Positions 1 to 9,278 of a stretch of 44,675 nucleotides of DNA are shown here, piece by piece. Numbering within the stretch: the first letter of the stretch is position 1; every line of letters starts with the position of its first letter. The position numbers were made by a program, and so were the translations under genes. The notes beneath the pieces are model-generated. The model had not been told where the DNA came from, did not search any database, and saw only the letters and a list, made by a program, of their open reading frames with translations. The DNA is from Marisediminitalea oceani (GTDB lineage Bacteria > Pseudomonadota > Gammaproteobacteria > Enterobacterales > Alteromonadaceae): NCBI RefSeq assembly GCF_003731635.1, contig NZ_RCUA01000016.1:6159-50833 (forward strand), given 5' to 3'.

Positions 1-78
1 AAACCTGTGCAACCAAGCCTAGCCAGAAAGCCTGACAGTCTTGCTGAGTGGGCAAACTACTATGCGAATTGGTATTAA
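1..78 (+). CDS. C-terminal fragment of an unidentified protein (partial, enters from the left edge)
   Basis: Frame 1 is open from the first base to a TAA at 76-78 and encodes 25 residues ending in WANYYANWY. The aromatic-rich end and normal codon choice look like a real protein tail rather than random sequence. It is convergent with ruvB, whose stop lies about 130 bases further on. The fragment is too short to assign to a family, and a chance open frame of this length cannot be excluded. Confidence 0.35.
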   Translation, partial: KPVQPSLARKPDSLAEWANYYANWY

Positions 79-209
79 CTTTATCTATGCCACCCACGTT
101 TGCGTTCATTCGCTATCCTCCACTGATACGATATTGTCATCGTTATAGTAGATACGCTGGCAAATTAAATATTGATTAAAATCAGACTCTGGTTTTATTG
201 GGCAGCAAT

Positions 210-1214
210 TTAGCCGCCCACCTGAAATCCCAGATGCAGATAAGCGCGTTGGGTGGCGATGCGCCCGCGCGGGGTGCGCTGCAGGAAACCCTGTTGAATA
301 AGAAAGGGCTCAATAACGTCTTCTATGGTTTCTTTTTCTTCACCAATGGCCGCAGCGAGGTTTTCCAGGCCCACCGGACCGCCATCAAATTTTTCGATAA
401 TCGCATTCAGCAGCTTGCGGTCCATGTAGTCAAAGCCTTCTTTATCCACATCGAGCATATCCAGTGCGGCAGCAGCTACCTGACCATTCACCGTACCATC
501 AGATTTAATCTCAGCGTAGTCCCGCACCCGGCGTAGCAGCCGATTGGCAATACGCGGCGTACCACGAGACCGCTTAGCCACTTCAAATGCACCGCTTTCG
601 TCCATTTCCAGTTGCATGTAATGAGCACTGCGGGCAACGATGTCGGTGAGATCTTTTACCGAATAAAACTCCAGTCGCTGAACAATGCCAAACCGGTCTC
701 TGAGCGGTGAAGTTAGTGAGCCAGCCCTGGTGGTCGCGCCTACCAGGGTAAAAGGGGGTAAGTCCAACTTGATGGAGCGGGCTGCCGGCCCTTCGCCAAT
801 CATAATGTCTAACTGATAGTCTTCCATGGCCGGATAGAGTATCTCTTCCACCACCGGGCTCAAGCGGTGAATTTCGTCAATGAACAGTACATCGTTGCGC
901 TCAAGGTTAGTCAGCAGTGCCGCCAAATCCCCGGCCTTCTCGAGTACGGGCCCGGACGTAGTTTTAATATTGACACCCATCTCATTGGCCACGATGTTAG
1001 CCAGTGTAGTTTTGCCTAGTCCCGGCGGGCCAAAAATCAGCAGGTGATCGAGCGCGTCTTCACGACGACGGGCAGCTTCAATGAAGATTTCCATCTGATC
1101 GCAGACATGTTGTTGCCCGGTATAATCCTGCAACAGCTTAGGCCGAATCGCCCGGTCAATCACGGCATCTTCGTCGCTTTCACTGGCAGATATTAAACGG
1201 TCTGCTTCAATCAT
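210..1214 (-). CDS. ruvB: Holliday junction branch migration ATPase RuvB
   Basis: RuvB is the AAA+ motor of the RuvABC resolvasome. Two hexameric rings pump DNA through the RuvA-bound junction using ATP. The 334-residue length is normal for the family. Visible motifs are Walker [10 protein letters not shown] (about 62-70), Walker B LFIDEIH (about 110-116), the sensor region GATTRAGSL, and a C-terminal winged-helix DNA-binding region with TPRGRIATQ. The ATG at 1214 follows a purine-rich stretch (GAGAGA). It is the last gene of the aspS-nudB-ruvC-ruvA-ruvB series, 62 bases after ruvA on the same strand. Identity is essentially certain. I see no SOS box upstream, and the gene arrangement suggests transcription from further up the series. 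Confidence 0.97.
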   Translation of the reverse strand: MIEADRLISASESDEDAVIDRAIRPKLLQDYTGQQHVCDQMEIFIEAARRREDALDHLLIFGPPGLGKTTLANIVANEMGVNIKTTSGPVLEKAGDLAALLTNLERNDVLFIDEIHRLSPVVEEILYPAMEDYQLDIMIGEGPAARSIKLDLPPFTLVGATTRAGSLTSPLRDRFGIVQRLEFYSVKDLTDIVARSAHYMQLEMDESGAFEVAKRSRGTPRIANRLLRRVRDYAEIKSDGTVNGQVAAAALDMLDVDKEGFDYMDRKLLNAIIEKFDGGPVGLENLAAAIGEEKETIEDVIEPFLIQQGFLQRTPRGRIATQRAYLHLGFQVGG

Positions 1215-1276
1215 TTATTGTTCTCTCTATCACTGCTGATATTTATTGCTGAATTCACTTCGCTACTGCCTGGCGT

Positions 1277-1909
1277 TTACAGAGCGGCTTTTAGCGCCTG
1301 TCGGATCAGGGCTTCGCTATCCATATCGTCCTGATACACCGCATTCACCATTTTGCTTGCCTGCGGCGGTTTATAACCTAACGCCACCAATGCGCTCATG
1401 GCTTCTTCTTTTACGTCGCTGAGTGCCACAATAGCGTTTTCGCCGCCATTGTCGATACCGCCAGCAACAAGCAGTTCACTGCCGGAAGTTTCCAGATTCT
1501 GAGTAAACTTAGCAAGCCGGTCGCGTAGCTCTACAACTAATCGTTCTGCAGTTTTCTTACCGATACCAGGCAGCTTGGTCAGCGAAGTTACATCTTCGTG
1601 CTGAACCACCTGTAAAAACTGCTTGGCTGACATTCCTGACAAAATGGCCAGTCCCAGTTTTGGCCCCACGCCATTGGCCTTAATCAGTTCACGAAACAGG
1701 CCACGTTCCAGTTTATCGGCAAAACCGAATAGCAGCTGGGCATCCTCACGCACCACAAAGTGCGTATATAAGGTGCAGGTTTCTCCCACTGCTGGTAATT
1801 GGTAAAAACTGGTCATGGGCAGTTGCAGCTCATAACCCACACCGCCCACATCTACCAACACATCTGGTGGTACTTTTTCCAATAGCTGGCCGTGAATACG
1901 TCCAATCAT
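1277..1909 (-). CDS. ruvA: Holliday junction DNA helicase subunit RuvA
   Basis: RuvA is the tetrameric junction-recognition subunit that holds the four-way junction open and loads RuvB. The 210-residue product begins [12 protein letters not shown], the usual OB-fold domain I. It carries the helix-hairpin-helix pair in domain II ([13 protein letters not shown] and [13 protein letters not shown]) and ends in the small RuvB-contacting domain III ([16 protein letters not shown]). A GGAG lies about 12 bases before the ATG, further than ideal. It follows ruvC after a gap of roughly 40 bases and is followed by ruvB. Length and all three domains are as expected. Confidence 0.97.
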   Translation of the reverse strand: MIGRIHGQLLEKVPPDVLVDVGGVGYELQLPMTSFYQLPAVGETCTLYTHFVVREDAQLLFGFADKLERGLFRELIKANGVGPKLGLAILSGMSAKQFLQVVQHEDVTSLTKLPGIGKKTAERLVVELRDRLAKFTQNLETSGSELLVAGGIDNGGENAIVALSDVKEEAMSALVALGYKPPQASKMVNAVYQDDMDSEALIRQALKAAL

Positions 1910-1952
1910 GTTATTCTTTTACTCCGTTTTTGCTTTGCCTGCTGTGAGGCGT

Positions 1953-2471
1953 TTACCGCAACCGGCCACGCACAGTTTTACGGGCCTGCCCGGCTAACTT
2001 CACCAGGTTTTGCTCACTGTGGGCATGGCACAATGCTACTGCCAGCGCATCGGCCGCATCGGCCTGCGGCGTGCCGGATAACCCTAACAAGTGTTTAACC
2101 ATGTGCTGCACCTGGGTTTTATCTGCACCACCAGTGCCTACCACGGCTTGCTTTATTTGCCGCGCGGAATATTCTGACACATTTAAACTGGCCTGCGTTG
2201 CGGCAATCATCGCCGCTCCCCTGGCATGGCCCAGCTTTAACGCTGAGTCCGGGTTACGGGCCAGAAACACCTGCTCAATGGCCAGGCAACCTGGTTTAAA
2301 CTGCTCGATTAACTCACTCACACCAATAAAGATTTTGTCCAGACGCGGCGCCAGTGGTTTATCGGTTAAACGAATACAACCGCTGGCAACATAATGCAAT
2401 TTGCCCTGATGCCGACGGATTAAACCATAACCGGTAACGCGAGAACCTGGATCTATACCCAGTATTACCAT
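1953..2471 (-). CDS. ruvC: Crossover junction endodeoxyribonuclease RuvC
   Basis: RuvC cleaves Holliday junctions symmetrically as a dimer and needs Mg2+. The four catalytic carboxylates sit at the positions known from the E. coli enzyme: Asp7 (ILGIDPGS), Glu66 (LAIEQVF), and Asp138 and Asp141 (DAADALAVA). The length of 172 residues is typical. Its ATG overlaps the nudB stop codon by one base (TAATG), which points to translational coupling. In E. coli yebC lies between nudB and ruvC. Here it is absent and nudB touches ruvC directly. Confidence 0.97.
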   Translation of the reverse strand: MVILGIDPGSRVTGYGLIRRHQGKLHYVASGCIRLTDKPLAPRLDKIFIGVSELIEQFKPGCLAIEQVFLARNPDSALKLGHARGAAMIAATQASLNVSEYSARQIKQAVVGTGGADKTQVQHMVKHLLGLSGTPQADAADALAVALCHAHSEQNLVKLAGQARKTVRGRLR

Positions 2472-2911
2472 TATTTTGACTCAGGTACAAATGCCAGAAT
2501 GGCAGCTTGATTAGAAGGTGACCAAACACGCTCTGCCGCAACGGACTTTTCTACCCATTCGTAAGCGGAATGTTCGGTTAAAATGATCGGTGCCTGACTG
2601 CTGATTTGTACCACGAACACGTATTCTGTGTTTACAAAGGCATCGGGGGGATAGCGGTAGCGCCACTCGGGGCGGATCTCATACTGATTAATATGCTGGC
2701 AATCAATAATGTCGCCTGACTCGGGAGACAGCACAACGCCGGTTTCCTCAGCGACTTCACGGTAGGCTGTGGCGAGCGGCAGCTCGCCTTCTTCGATGGT
2801 GCCGGTCACCGACTGCCAGAAATCTGCATCATCATTGCGCTGCATAATAAGCACCTGGTTGTGCTCATTGTAGAGCACAACCAGGACCGACTCGGGACGC
2901 TTATAAGCCAT
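2471..2911 (-). CDS. nudB: Dihydroneopterin triphosphate diphosphatase NudB (Nudix hydrolase)
   Basis: NudB removes pyrophosphate from dihydroneopterin triphosphate in folate synthesis and also hydrolyses some dNTPs. The Nudix box is complete at residues 37-59: G37, E43, R51-E52, E55-E56 and G58 fit the pattern GX5EX7REUXEEXGU. The 146-residue length and the start [12 protein letters not shown] match the family, and so does the position directly after aspS. Both ends overlap neighbours by one base (TAATG with aspS upstream and with ruvC downstream), so the three genes are probably one translationally coupled unit. Confidence 0.93.
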   Translation of the reverse strand: MAYKRPESVLVVLYNEHNQVLIMQRNDDADFWQSVTGTIEEGELPLATAYREVAEETGVVLSPESGDIIDCQHINQYEIRPEWRYRYPPDAFVNTEYVFVVQISSQAPIILTEHSAYEWVEKSVAAERVWSPSNQAAILAFVPESK

Positions 2912-4674
2912 TATTCGGCGTCTTTCTTCACTGTTGCGATGGCTAAATCGGCCAGTTGCTGCGGATTAGCCGGGCTCGGCGCATCGGTTAGCGGACAAGC
3001 GGCAGTGGTTGTTTTCGGGAACGCCATCACATCACGGATAGACGTAGCGCCGGTCATCAGCATCACCAGACGATCGAGGCCAAACGCCAGTCCAGCGTGT
3101 GGTGGTGCACCGTAGCGCAGCGCCTCCAGCAGGAAGCCAAATTTCAGCTCGGCTTCTTCTTCATCGATACCCAGAATGCTGAACACTGCCGATTGCATGG
3201 TCTGGTCGTGGATACGTACCGAACCACCGCCTAATTCAACACCGTTTAACACCATGTCATAGGCATCAGACAAAGCGGTAGCAGGCGCTTCTGCCAGTTG
3301 CTCCGGGGTTAAGTTGCGCGGCGCAGTAAACGGATGATGCAGCGCGTGCAACTGACCATCGGCTTCTTCGAACATGGGGAAGTCAACCACCCATAGCGGA
3401 CGCCACTCACCTTCCAGCAACTCAAAGTCTTCACCCAGCTTCAGGCGCAGTGCGCCCATGGCTTCGGTAACAACCGTTGCATTATCAGCGCCAAATAACA
3501 GAATATCGCCATCTTCAGCGCCGGTACGGGCAAGAATTTCATTAACGATTTCAGCGTTAAGGAACTTAAGGATTGGCGACTGTAAACCATCCAGGCCGTT
3601 AGCTTTTTCGTTCACTTTAACCCAGGCCAGGCCTTTCGCGCCGTAAATGCCAACAAACTTGGTGTACTCATCAATTTGCTTACGCGACAGCGACGCACCG
3701 CCCGGGACGCGGATAGCGGCAACGCGTCCTTTCGGATCGTTAGCCGGACCACTGAACACTTTAAAGTCAACGTTGGCCAGCAAGTCTGCCACATCGGTCA
3801 GTTCCAGCGGGTTACGTAAGTCCGGCTTGTCACTACCAAAGCGCTGCATCGCTTCGGCGTAGGTCATTTGCGGGAAGTCGCCTAAGTCCACATCGAGCAT
3901 TTGCTTAAACAAATCGCGGATCAGACCTTCGGTAATAGCCATTACGCCATCGGCACCTAAAAAGGTGGTTTCGATATCGATTTGGGTAAATTCCGGCTGG
4001 CGATCGGCACGTAAATCTTCGTCACGGAAACACTTAACGATTTGGTAATAGCGGTCCATGCCCGACATCATCAGCAATTGCTTAAACAATTGTGGTGACT
4101 GCGGCAAAGCAAAGAATTCACCTTTGTGGGTACGGCTCGGTACCAGATAATCACGAGCCCCTTCCGGCGTAGCTTTGGTAAGGATTGGGGTTTCGATATC
4201 CAGAAAACCTTCGCCTTCAAGGTAACGGCGTACTGCTGCGGTCACCTTGGCGCGAAACTGCAGTTTGTTGCTCATTACCGGGCGACGCAGATCAAGATAA
4301 CGATAGCGCAAACGCTGCTCTTCAGAGTTTTCCTGGTTCCAGTCCAGTGGTAACACGGCAGACTTATTAAAGATTTCCAGGCCAGTACCAAGAATTTCCA
4401 CTTCACCGGTGGTCATTTGCTTATTTACCTGGCCTTCAGGACGAGCGCGCACCGTACCGGTTAACTTGATACAGAATTCGGCACGCAGTGTATTGGCCAG
4501 CGCCTGCACTTCAGGTAAATCAGGGTCAAAAACGACCTGTACTAAACCTTCGCGGTCGCGCAGGTCGATAAAAATCAGGCCACCCAAGTCGCGGCGTTTG
4601 TTTACCCAGCCACACAGCGTGACTTCTTGTCCAATATAAGATGCGTTAATTTTCCCACAGTAATCTGTGCGCAT
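2911..4674 (-). CDS. aspS: Aspartate--tRNA ligase
   Basis: This is a class II aminoacyl-tRNA synthetase that charges tRNA-Asp with aspartate. The 587 residues hold the N-terminal OB-fold anticodon-binding domain (about 1-105), the class II catalytic core, and the bacterial GAD insertion domain (about 290-420). Motif 2 is visible at about 215-232 ([18 protein letters not shown]) and motif 3 near the end as [12 protein letters not shown]. The ATG at 4674 begins MRTDYCGKI, a conserved start. It is the first gene of the minus-strand series leading to ruvB, and its upstream region is shared with the divergent DUF72 gene. Confidence 0.98.
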   Translation of the reverse strand: MRTDYCGKINASYIGQEVTLCGWVNKRRDLGGLIFIDLRDREGLVQVVFDPDLPEVQALANTLRAEFCIKLTGTVRARPEGQVNKQMTTGEVEILGTGLEIFNKSAVLPLDWNQENSEEQRLRYRYLDLRRPVMSNKLQFRAKVTAAVRRYLEGEGFLDIETPILTKATPEGARDYLVPSRTHKGEFFALPQSPQLFKQLLMMSGMDRYYQIVKCFRDEDLRADRQPEFTQIDIETTFLGADGVMAITEGLIRDLFKQMLDVDLGDFPQMTYAEAMQRFGSDKPDLRNPLELTDVADLLANVDFKVFSGPANDPKGRVAAIRVPGGASLSRKQIDEYTKFVGIYGAKGLAWVKVNEKANGLDGLQSPILKFLNAEIVNEILARTGAEDGDILLFGADNATVVTEAMGALRLKLGEDFELLEGEWRPLWVVDFPMFEEADGQLHALHHPFTAPRNLTPEQLAEAPATALSDAYDMVLNGVELGGGSVRIHDQTMQSAVFSILGIDEEEAELKFGFLLEALRYGAPPHAGLAFGLDRLVMLMTGATSIRDVMAFPKTTTAACPLTDAPSPANPQQLADLAIATVKKDAE

Positions 4675-4842
4675 GGTCTTCGACCCCTAATTACTTTGTT
4701 AGCTATTTTGTCGTTGCGTGAAGGTGCTGGCTATACCGACCTGAATCTACCGATAATCACCTGATTATTCCTTTACCTGCTTTACCGGCATGAGGATAAT
4801 GACCGCCAACGCGTCTGTTATGTTTTAAATTTAAGGCCGCAT

Positions 4843-4871
4843 AGTATAAACAAATGCTACCCAAAGCCCAA
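4843..4871 (-). promoter_or_regulatory. Candidate sigma-70 promoter for aspS
   Basis: Read on the minus strand, TTGGGC (complement of 4866-4871) is followed after 17 bases by TATACT (complement of 4843-4848). Both hexamers are close to sigma-70 consensus, and the site lies about 170 bases upstream of the aspS ATG. The -35 element overlaps the first codon of the divergent DUF72 gene. This is pattern evidence only. Confidence 0.45.
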
Positions 4872-5758
4872 TGACAAATATCCACTCAACAAGCACATTA
4901 GGCCCTGTTTTTATCGGTCTTCCTCAATGGCAGCACAGCAGCTGGCCAAAACGCTGGTTTGCTAACCGATCCGGCACGCAACTGGCCGATTACGCCAGGC
5001 AGTTAAACAGTGTTGAGGGGAATACCACATTTTATCATCTCCCCTCACCTCAAACCGTGGATAACTGGGCAGCGGCAACACCAACAGACTTTCGCTTCAC
5101 CTTTAAATTTCATAGTGACATCAGTCACAAAAGCAGCTTACAACATTGCGACACCCTGGTAACGGAGCAACTTAACCTGCTGGCCCGCTTAGAGCATCGG
5201 CTGGGCCAGGTAATGCTGCAGTTACCCGCCGGATTCGGTCCTGCTCAGCTACCGGTGCTGGAGTCATTCCTCAAACGTTTATCGCCAGCTTTCAGCTATG
5301 CCGTTGAGGTTCGTCATCTGGCATTCTTTGCGAAAGGAGAAGAAGAAAAAGCCCTCAACAGGCTGCTCATGGCGCATGGCGTTAACCGCGTGATAATGGA
5401 TACCCGGGCTTTGTTCACCGGGTCAGAGGATAGTGCGCTGACAGCGGAAGTACGTACCAAAAAACCACGGGTGCCCGTTAATGTTATTGCTACCGCCGAA
5501 CAACCGGTGATGCGCTTTGTGGGTAACAATAACGATCAGGACAATGCAGCTTGTTTGCAACCCTGGATAGTTAAATGTCATCAATGGCGGGAACAGGGTA
5601 AATCCTGCTATTTATTCTTTCATCGTCCCGACAATCAGGACGCCCCCTGGCTGGCTCAGCAGTTTATTGCTGCTTATAATCAGCGTTTTCCGGATTCTGC
5701 CCTGCCAGCACTCCACTTTGCTCCCAGCCAGGATGACCTGCAGAGCCAGCTATTCTGA
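4871..5758 (+). CDS. DUF72 (YecE-family) protein
   Basis: The 295-residue product has the DUF72/YecE hallmarks: an early FIGLPQWQHSSWP strand-turn, NSVEGNTTFYHLPS, the FKFHSDISH segment, a central VEVRHLAFF strand, and FVGNN near the C-terminal third. The family adopts a TIM-barrel-like fold and its biochemical role is not established. No clear Shine-Dalgarno sequence precedes the ATG at 4871. That start was chosen because it gives the conserved N-terminus, and a short out-of-frame ATG lies 17 bases upstream. The gene is divergent from aspS and ends 7 bases from the convergent gene at 5766, with no terminator between them. Confidence 0.85.
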   Translation: MTNIHSTSTLGPVFIGLPQWQHSSWPKRWFANRSGTQLADYARQLNSVEGNTTFYHLPSPQTVDNWAAATPTDFRFTFKFHSDISHKSSLQHCDTLVTEQLNLLARLEHRLGQVMLQLPAGFGPAQLPVLESFLKRLSPAFSYAVEVRHLAFFAKGEEEKALNRLLMAHGVNRVIMDTRALFTGSEDSALTAEVRTKKPRVPVNVIATAEQPVMRFVGNNNDQDNAACLQPWIVKCHQWREQGKSCYLFFHRPDNQDAPWLAQQFIAAYNQRFPDSALPALHFAPSQDDLQSQLF

Positions 5759-5765
5759 TCAACCT

Positions 5766-7193
5766 TTAAGTACGCGAGCGCGAACTGCGCCGGCGACGTG
5801 AAGATTGCTTCTGGTTTTTGAGACGAATATAGAAGTAGCTTAAAACGGCGATGATGCCCATCAGTAAGCCAACAATAACAATTAACAGGTTATTAAATGT
5901 GGCTTCTTTGCCTACCGCTTCTTTCTCACTTTCGAGCGTTTGACTAAGCGACAGAATTTCCCGTTGAGTGCTCCGCTGCATGGCCGCAAAATCCTGCGAG
6001 ATTTGATCCATGGTGAGGCTTAACACTCGGCTGCGCTCGGCGTCCATCCAGGCAATCAGCTCTTCATAGGCAGATGTAATACCGGCGATATTGTTGTTTG
6101 CTGCGGCAAGGCCAACCTGATTGAGTAAATGCTGGCGGGTTGTCAGATAGGAAAGTAACACGCCTTCGTCGCTGTCATCGGTTACCGACTCCTGCAATGC
6201 CTTCGCTGCAGACAGGTTACCGGATTCAATCAGATAGGTAATCTTGTTCAGGGTATAAAGTTTAGGTGCAACCAGTTGCGGGTGTTGTTCCAGCCAGTCT
6301 TCGATTTTACGGTTCCAGCGCACCACCAGATCCATATTCTGTTGCTGCACATTAACATGCATAAGCCAGTAGCCAGCAATAAACTGCCCTTTAATACTGC
6401 CACTTTCCGCACTTTCTTCCAGTAGCGTCAGAGCAACCGTCTCCATGTCCTGCCACTGATTATCTGCTGCCATAATGGCCAGTAACTTATCGTGTAACGC
6501 TAAACCGGCTTCGCCACCAACATCTTTTGAAAAGTCGACTAACTTAGTCACTTTCTCCAGTGCCCTGTCAAACCACTGCATGGCTACCAGTAACTCAATT
6601 TGCTGATTCACCACTTCACGCCAGCTAACGTAGTTACTCTGTGCCCAGAACGCTTCCTGCGCCTGATTAAAGTACTCCAGCGCCGACATGACATTGCCGG
6701 TCTGAATATCTGCCAGACCAATATCAAATAAGATTTGTGCTTTATCTTCATCGGATAAACGACGTGATAGCAGGCCAAGCAACTGTTGCTTGCTAGACTC
6801 AACGTCATCGGGGGAAGCGATGGCCTGATAGCGGAGTTTAGCCCGCAGGGTAAAAGCCTGTGAACGATAATCCTGACGTCTGACAGCTGTGGTCAGCACT
6901 TCATCGGCCATGCTGCGAACCGGTTCAAAGTTTTCCTGTTCGGCCGTAATTAATAGCTTATAAGCCAGAATAGCGTTTTCGACTGCGTCAGCGTGCAATG
7001 CATTGGCGCTGGCGAGTAATTCATTAATTTGGTCGATTTGCTGATTGGCGGGCGTATTTTTCGCGCGGATGATGTCATTTAACCGGGTGACAATCTGTGA
7101 TTCTTTCATTGCCTGAGCCTGGGCAGGCTGCCCACAAACAATAACAATAAAGCTTGCTACAATAATCCAGATTTTAATACGTGGTTCCATCAC
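5766..7193 (-). CDS. Periplasmic helical-repeat protein with one C-terminal membrane helix and Arg/Ser-rich tail, function unknown
   Basis: I do not recognise a named family. The 475-residue product starts with a signal peptide (about 1-27, ending QPAQAQA). Next comes a long region of amphipathic helices resembling degenerate TPR repeats (about 35-370), a predicted coiled coil (about 385-435), one hydrophobic helix (NLLIVIVGLLMGIIAVLSYF) and a short tail rich in arginine and serine (RRRRSSRSRT). The predicted topology is a large periplasmic sensor-like domain with a tiny basic cytoplasmic end. This resembles the input half of TPR-containing diguanylate cyclases or kinases without any output domain. 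It lies 164 bases downstream of glrR on the same strand and may be part of or regulated with that system. That link is inference. Confidence 0.7.
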   Translation of the reverse strand: MMEPRIKIWIIVASFIVIVCGQPAQAQAMKESQIVTRLNDIIRAKNTPANQQIDQINELLASANALHADAVENAILAYKLLITAEQENFEPVRSMADEVLTTAVRRQDYRSQAFTLRAKLRYQAIASPDDVESSKQQLLGLLSRRLSDEDKAQILFDIGLADIQTGNVMSALEYFNQAQEAFWAQSNYVSWREVVNQQIELLVAMQWFDRALEKVTKLVDFSKDVGGEAGLALHDKLLAIMAADNQWQDMETVALTLLEESAESGSIKGQFIAGYWLMHVNVQQQNMDLVVRWNRKIEDWLEQHPQLVAPKLYTLNKITYLIESGNLSAAKALQESVTDDSDEGVLLSYLTTRQHLLNQVGLAAANNNIAGITSAYEELIAWMDAERSRVLSLTMDQISQDFAAMQRSTQREILSLSQTLESEKEAVGKEATFNNLLIVIVGLLMGIIAVLSYFYIRLKNQKQSSRRRRSSRSRT

Positions 7194-7357
7194 TAGCGGT
7201 CAAAAGTTAGTTATCGTCCAATATCGACACACTATCCCACGACTGACTCACTTTGCCAACCCAAAAATGGGCGCTGTTTACGATTTATTAACTACCGGAT
7301 GGCGGACCCGGAAAGCCGGAGAAAGCAATGTCCCCCGGCGTGACCAGATAATTCAGC

Positions 7358-8698
7358 CTAGCGGAAGTCGCCGGCGTCGAGGTTATGTTTTTTCATCAGC
7401 TTGTGCATATCGGTGCGGTTACGACCGGCCAGTTCTGCTGCACGGGTAACGTTGCCATCAGTCATTTTCAGCAACTTAAACAGGTATTTCTGTTCAAAGG
7501 CATCGCGGGCTTCGGTCAGGGTTGGCCAGCTCTGGCGAGTAGCAGACAGGGCCTGCTCGACCAGATGCAGTGGCACCACAGGCGTTTGCGTTAGGGCCAC
7601 ACACTGCTCCACCACGTTAACCAACTGGCGCACATTACCCGGCCAGTCACTTCTAACCAGTAACTGCATGGCATCTTCTGAAAACTGGGTCACTTTTACA
7701 CCGTGGCGCTCAGCGCTTTGTTTAAGCAGGCTGCGGGCCAGCAGCGGAATATCTTCACTGCGTTGTTTAAGTGCGGGTAATTTAAGATTAACCACATTCA
7801 GGCGATAGAACAGGTCTTCCCTAAAACTGCCCTCTTCCATTTCCTTGTGTAAATCTTTGTGCGTAGCAGAAATCACCCGAACATCTATATCCACCGACTT
7901 ACTGCTACCCACCGGGCGGATCTGACGTTCTTGCAGTGCACGTAATAGCTTCACCTGCAAAGTCATGGGCATATCGCCGATTTCGTCGAGGAACAAGGTG
8001 CCGCCGTGAGCTTCTCTGAACAGGCCCTGGTTAGCGGTAACAGCGCCGGTGAATGCGCCTTTTACGTGACCGAATAACTCTGATTCCAGCAGGTTTTCCG
8101 GCAGCGCACCACAGTTAATCGCCACAAACGGGTAATCCGAACGGTCGCTGGCGCGATGAATGGCATTGGCCAACAGTTCTTTACCCGTACCGCTGGCGCC
8201 GGTAACCAGTACACTGACTTCCCGCTTGGCAATGCGGTAAGCCTGGTCGAGGACATGTAACATATCGGGTGAGCGGGTAATAATTTCCTTGCACCACTCA
8301 CCCGGCTCGGCAGCTTTTGAATGTTGCAGCGCTTTGCCCAGCAAATCCCGTAATTTATCGTGGTCTACCGGCTTGGTTAAAAAGCCAAATACGCCGCGCT
8401 GAGTTGCTTCAACGGCATCAGAAATGGTGCCATGGGCGGTCATCAGTATTACCGGAATATCAGAACGAATGGCCATAATTTCTTCAAACAGACTGAGGCC
8501 GTCCAGCCCCGGCATTCGCAGGTCACTTAACACCAGATCAAAGGTGCCGGTGTTAATTTTTTTGAGGGCTGCCTGACCATCTTCAACCGCGGTTACCTGA
8601 AACCCCTCGCTTTGCAAACGAATGGTCATTAAGCGTAACAGGCTCTGGTCGTCATCGACCAAAAGAATATGCGATGGCTGCTCTGCGTTATCACTCAC
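7358..8698 (-). CDS. glrR: Sigma-54-dependent response regulator GlrR (QseF/YfhA)
   Basis: This is an NtrC-type activator. It has a receiver domain (1-120, acidic pair D15-D16, phospho-acceptor D59, K109 in LTKP), an AAA+ sigma-54-interacting domain (Walker A GASGTGKE about 167-174, the sigma-54 contact loop GAFTGA at 214-219, LFLDEIGD) and a C-terminal Fis-type helix-turn-helix (NVTRAAELAGRNRTDMHKLM). In enterobacteria GlrR, activated by GlrK, drives sigma-54 promoters of the small RNA gene glmY and of rpoE. Gene order glrK-qseG-glrR is the same here. It overlaps the upstream lipoprotein gene by four bases (ATGA). Targets in this organism cannot be read from the window. Confidence 0.92.
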   Translation of the reverse strand: MSDNAEQPSHILLVDDDQSLLRLMTIRLQSEGFQVTAVEDGQAALKKINTGTFDLVLSDLRMPGLDGLSLFEEIMAIRSDIPVILMTAHGTISDAVEATQRGVFGFLTKPVDHDKLRDLLGKALQHSKAAEPGEWCKEIITRSPDMLHVLDQAYRIAKREVSVLVTGASGTGKELLANAIHRASDRSDYPFVAINCGALPENLLESELFGHVKGAFTGAVTANQGLFREAHGGTLFLDEIGDMPMTLQVKLLRALQERQIRPVGSSKSVDIDVRVISATHKDLHKEMEEGSFREDLFYRLNVVNLKLPALKQRSEDIPLLARSLLKQSAERHGVKVTQFSEDAMQLLVRSDWPGNVRQLVNVVEQCVALTQTPVVPLHLVEQALSATRQSWPTLTEARDAFEQKYLFKLLKMTDGNVTRAAELAGRNRTDMHKLMKKHNLDAGDFR

Positions 8699-9276
8699 TG
8701 CTGTGTCTCCTCTTCCTGACTCATCAGGTTTGATTCGATATTGAGTAATGCCTCAAGCTGGGCTTTTAACTCATTAATTTGGTTTTCCTGGGCCTTAATG
8801 GTTTTATCCTGGCCGTTATTCATTTTGCTAAGCAATGTCACTGCCGACTCAAACTCCAGCATGTGTTCACTCGGTTTATGAATAATCGCCTTCATGCGCT
8901 GCTGATTGGCTGGCGATAACGCCGGCAGCAGTTGTTCAAACCAGTGCTGAGCGCGCAATCTGGCTTTGTAGGGTGTATTAACCGGCTGCGATAAAATCAC
9001 TTTTTGCAACAACATATCCGGGGCATCCCCGAGCTGCTCAATTAGTGATTCCCGTTTTGGCCAGGTCATCTGATCGACCTGCGCCCAGTAATCAAGCCAG
9101 AAGCTTAAATCACAGCGGGCCGGATCTAACTGCGCGTCTGACTCAAACACACAATCTTCATTGGTCAACTCTACAGCCGGTTGATAGTTGTCAGACTGAG
9201 TCTGCGGTTCCTTGTCCGGTGTTAACGTACAACCGGTTAAAATGAGAGCTGCACTCAGGGCAGCAAAGTGCTTCAT
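8695..9276 (-). CDS. qseG: QseG-like outer-membrane lipoprotein
   Basis: The ATG at 9276 gives a 193-residue lipoprotein: MKHFAALSAALILTGC has a lipobox (LTGC) at 13-16. An in-frame extension to 9375 would put 33 charged residues before the signal sequence and is rejected. The mature protein has an extended linker, a helical central region with LDYWAQVDQMTWP, and a C-terminal coiled coil (about 145-190). In E. coli QseG lies between glrK and glrR, and as a periplasmic-facing OM lipoprotein it contacts GlrK to tune kinase activity. It starts 2 bases after the glrK stop and overlaps glrR by 4 bases, so the three are co-translated. The assignment rests on position, lipobox and coiled coil more than on sequence. 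Confidence 0.8.
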   Translation of the reverse strand: MKHFAALSAALILTGCTLTPDKEPQTQSDNYQPAVELTNEDCVFESDAQLDPARCDLSFWLDYWAQVDQMTWPKRESLIEQLGDAPDMLLQKVILSQPVNTPYKARLRAQHWFEQLLPALSPANQQRMKAIIHKPSEHMLEFESAVTLLSKMNNGQDKTIKAQENQINELKAQLEALLNIESNLMSQEEETQQ

Positions 9277-9278
9277 TG

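Noticed and set aside
198..536. Plus-strand open frame of 112 codons opposite ruvB
   Set aside because: It lies wholly antisense to a certain ruvB, has low-complexity Phe-rich sequence and no ribosome binding site.
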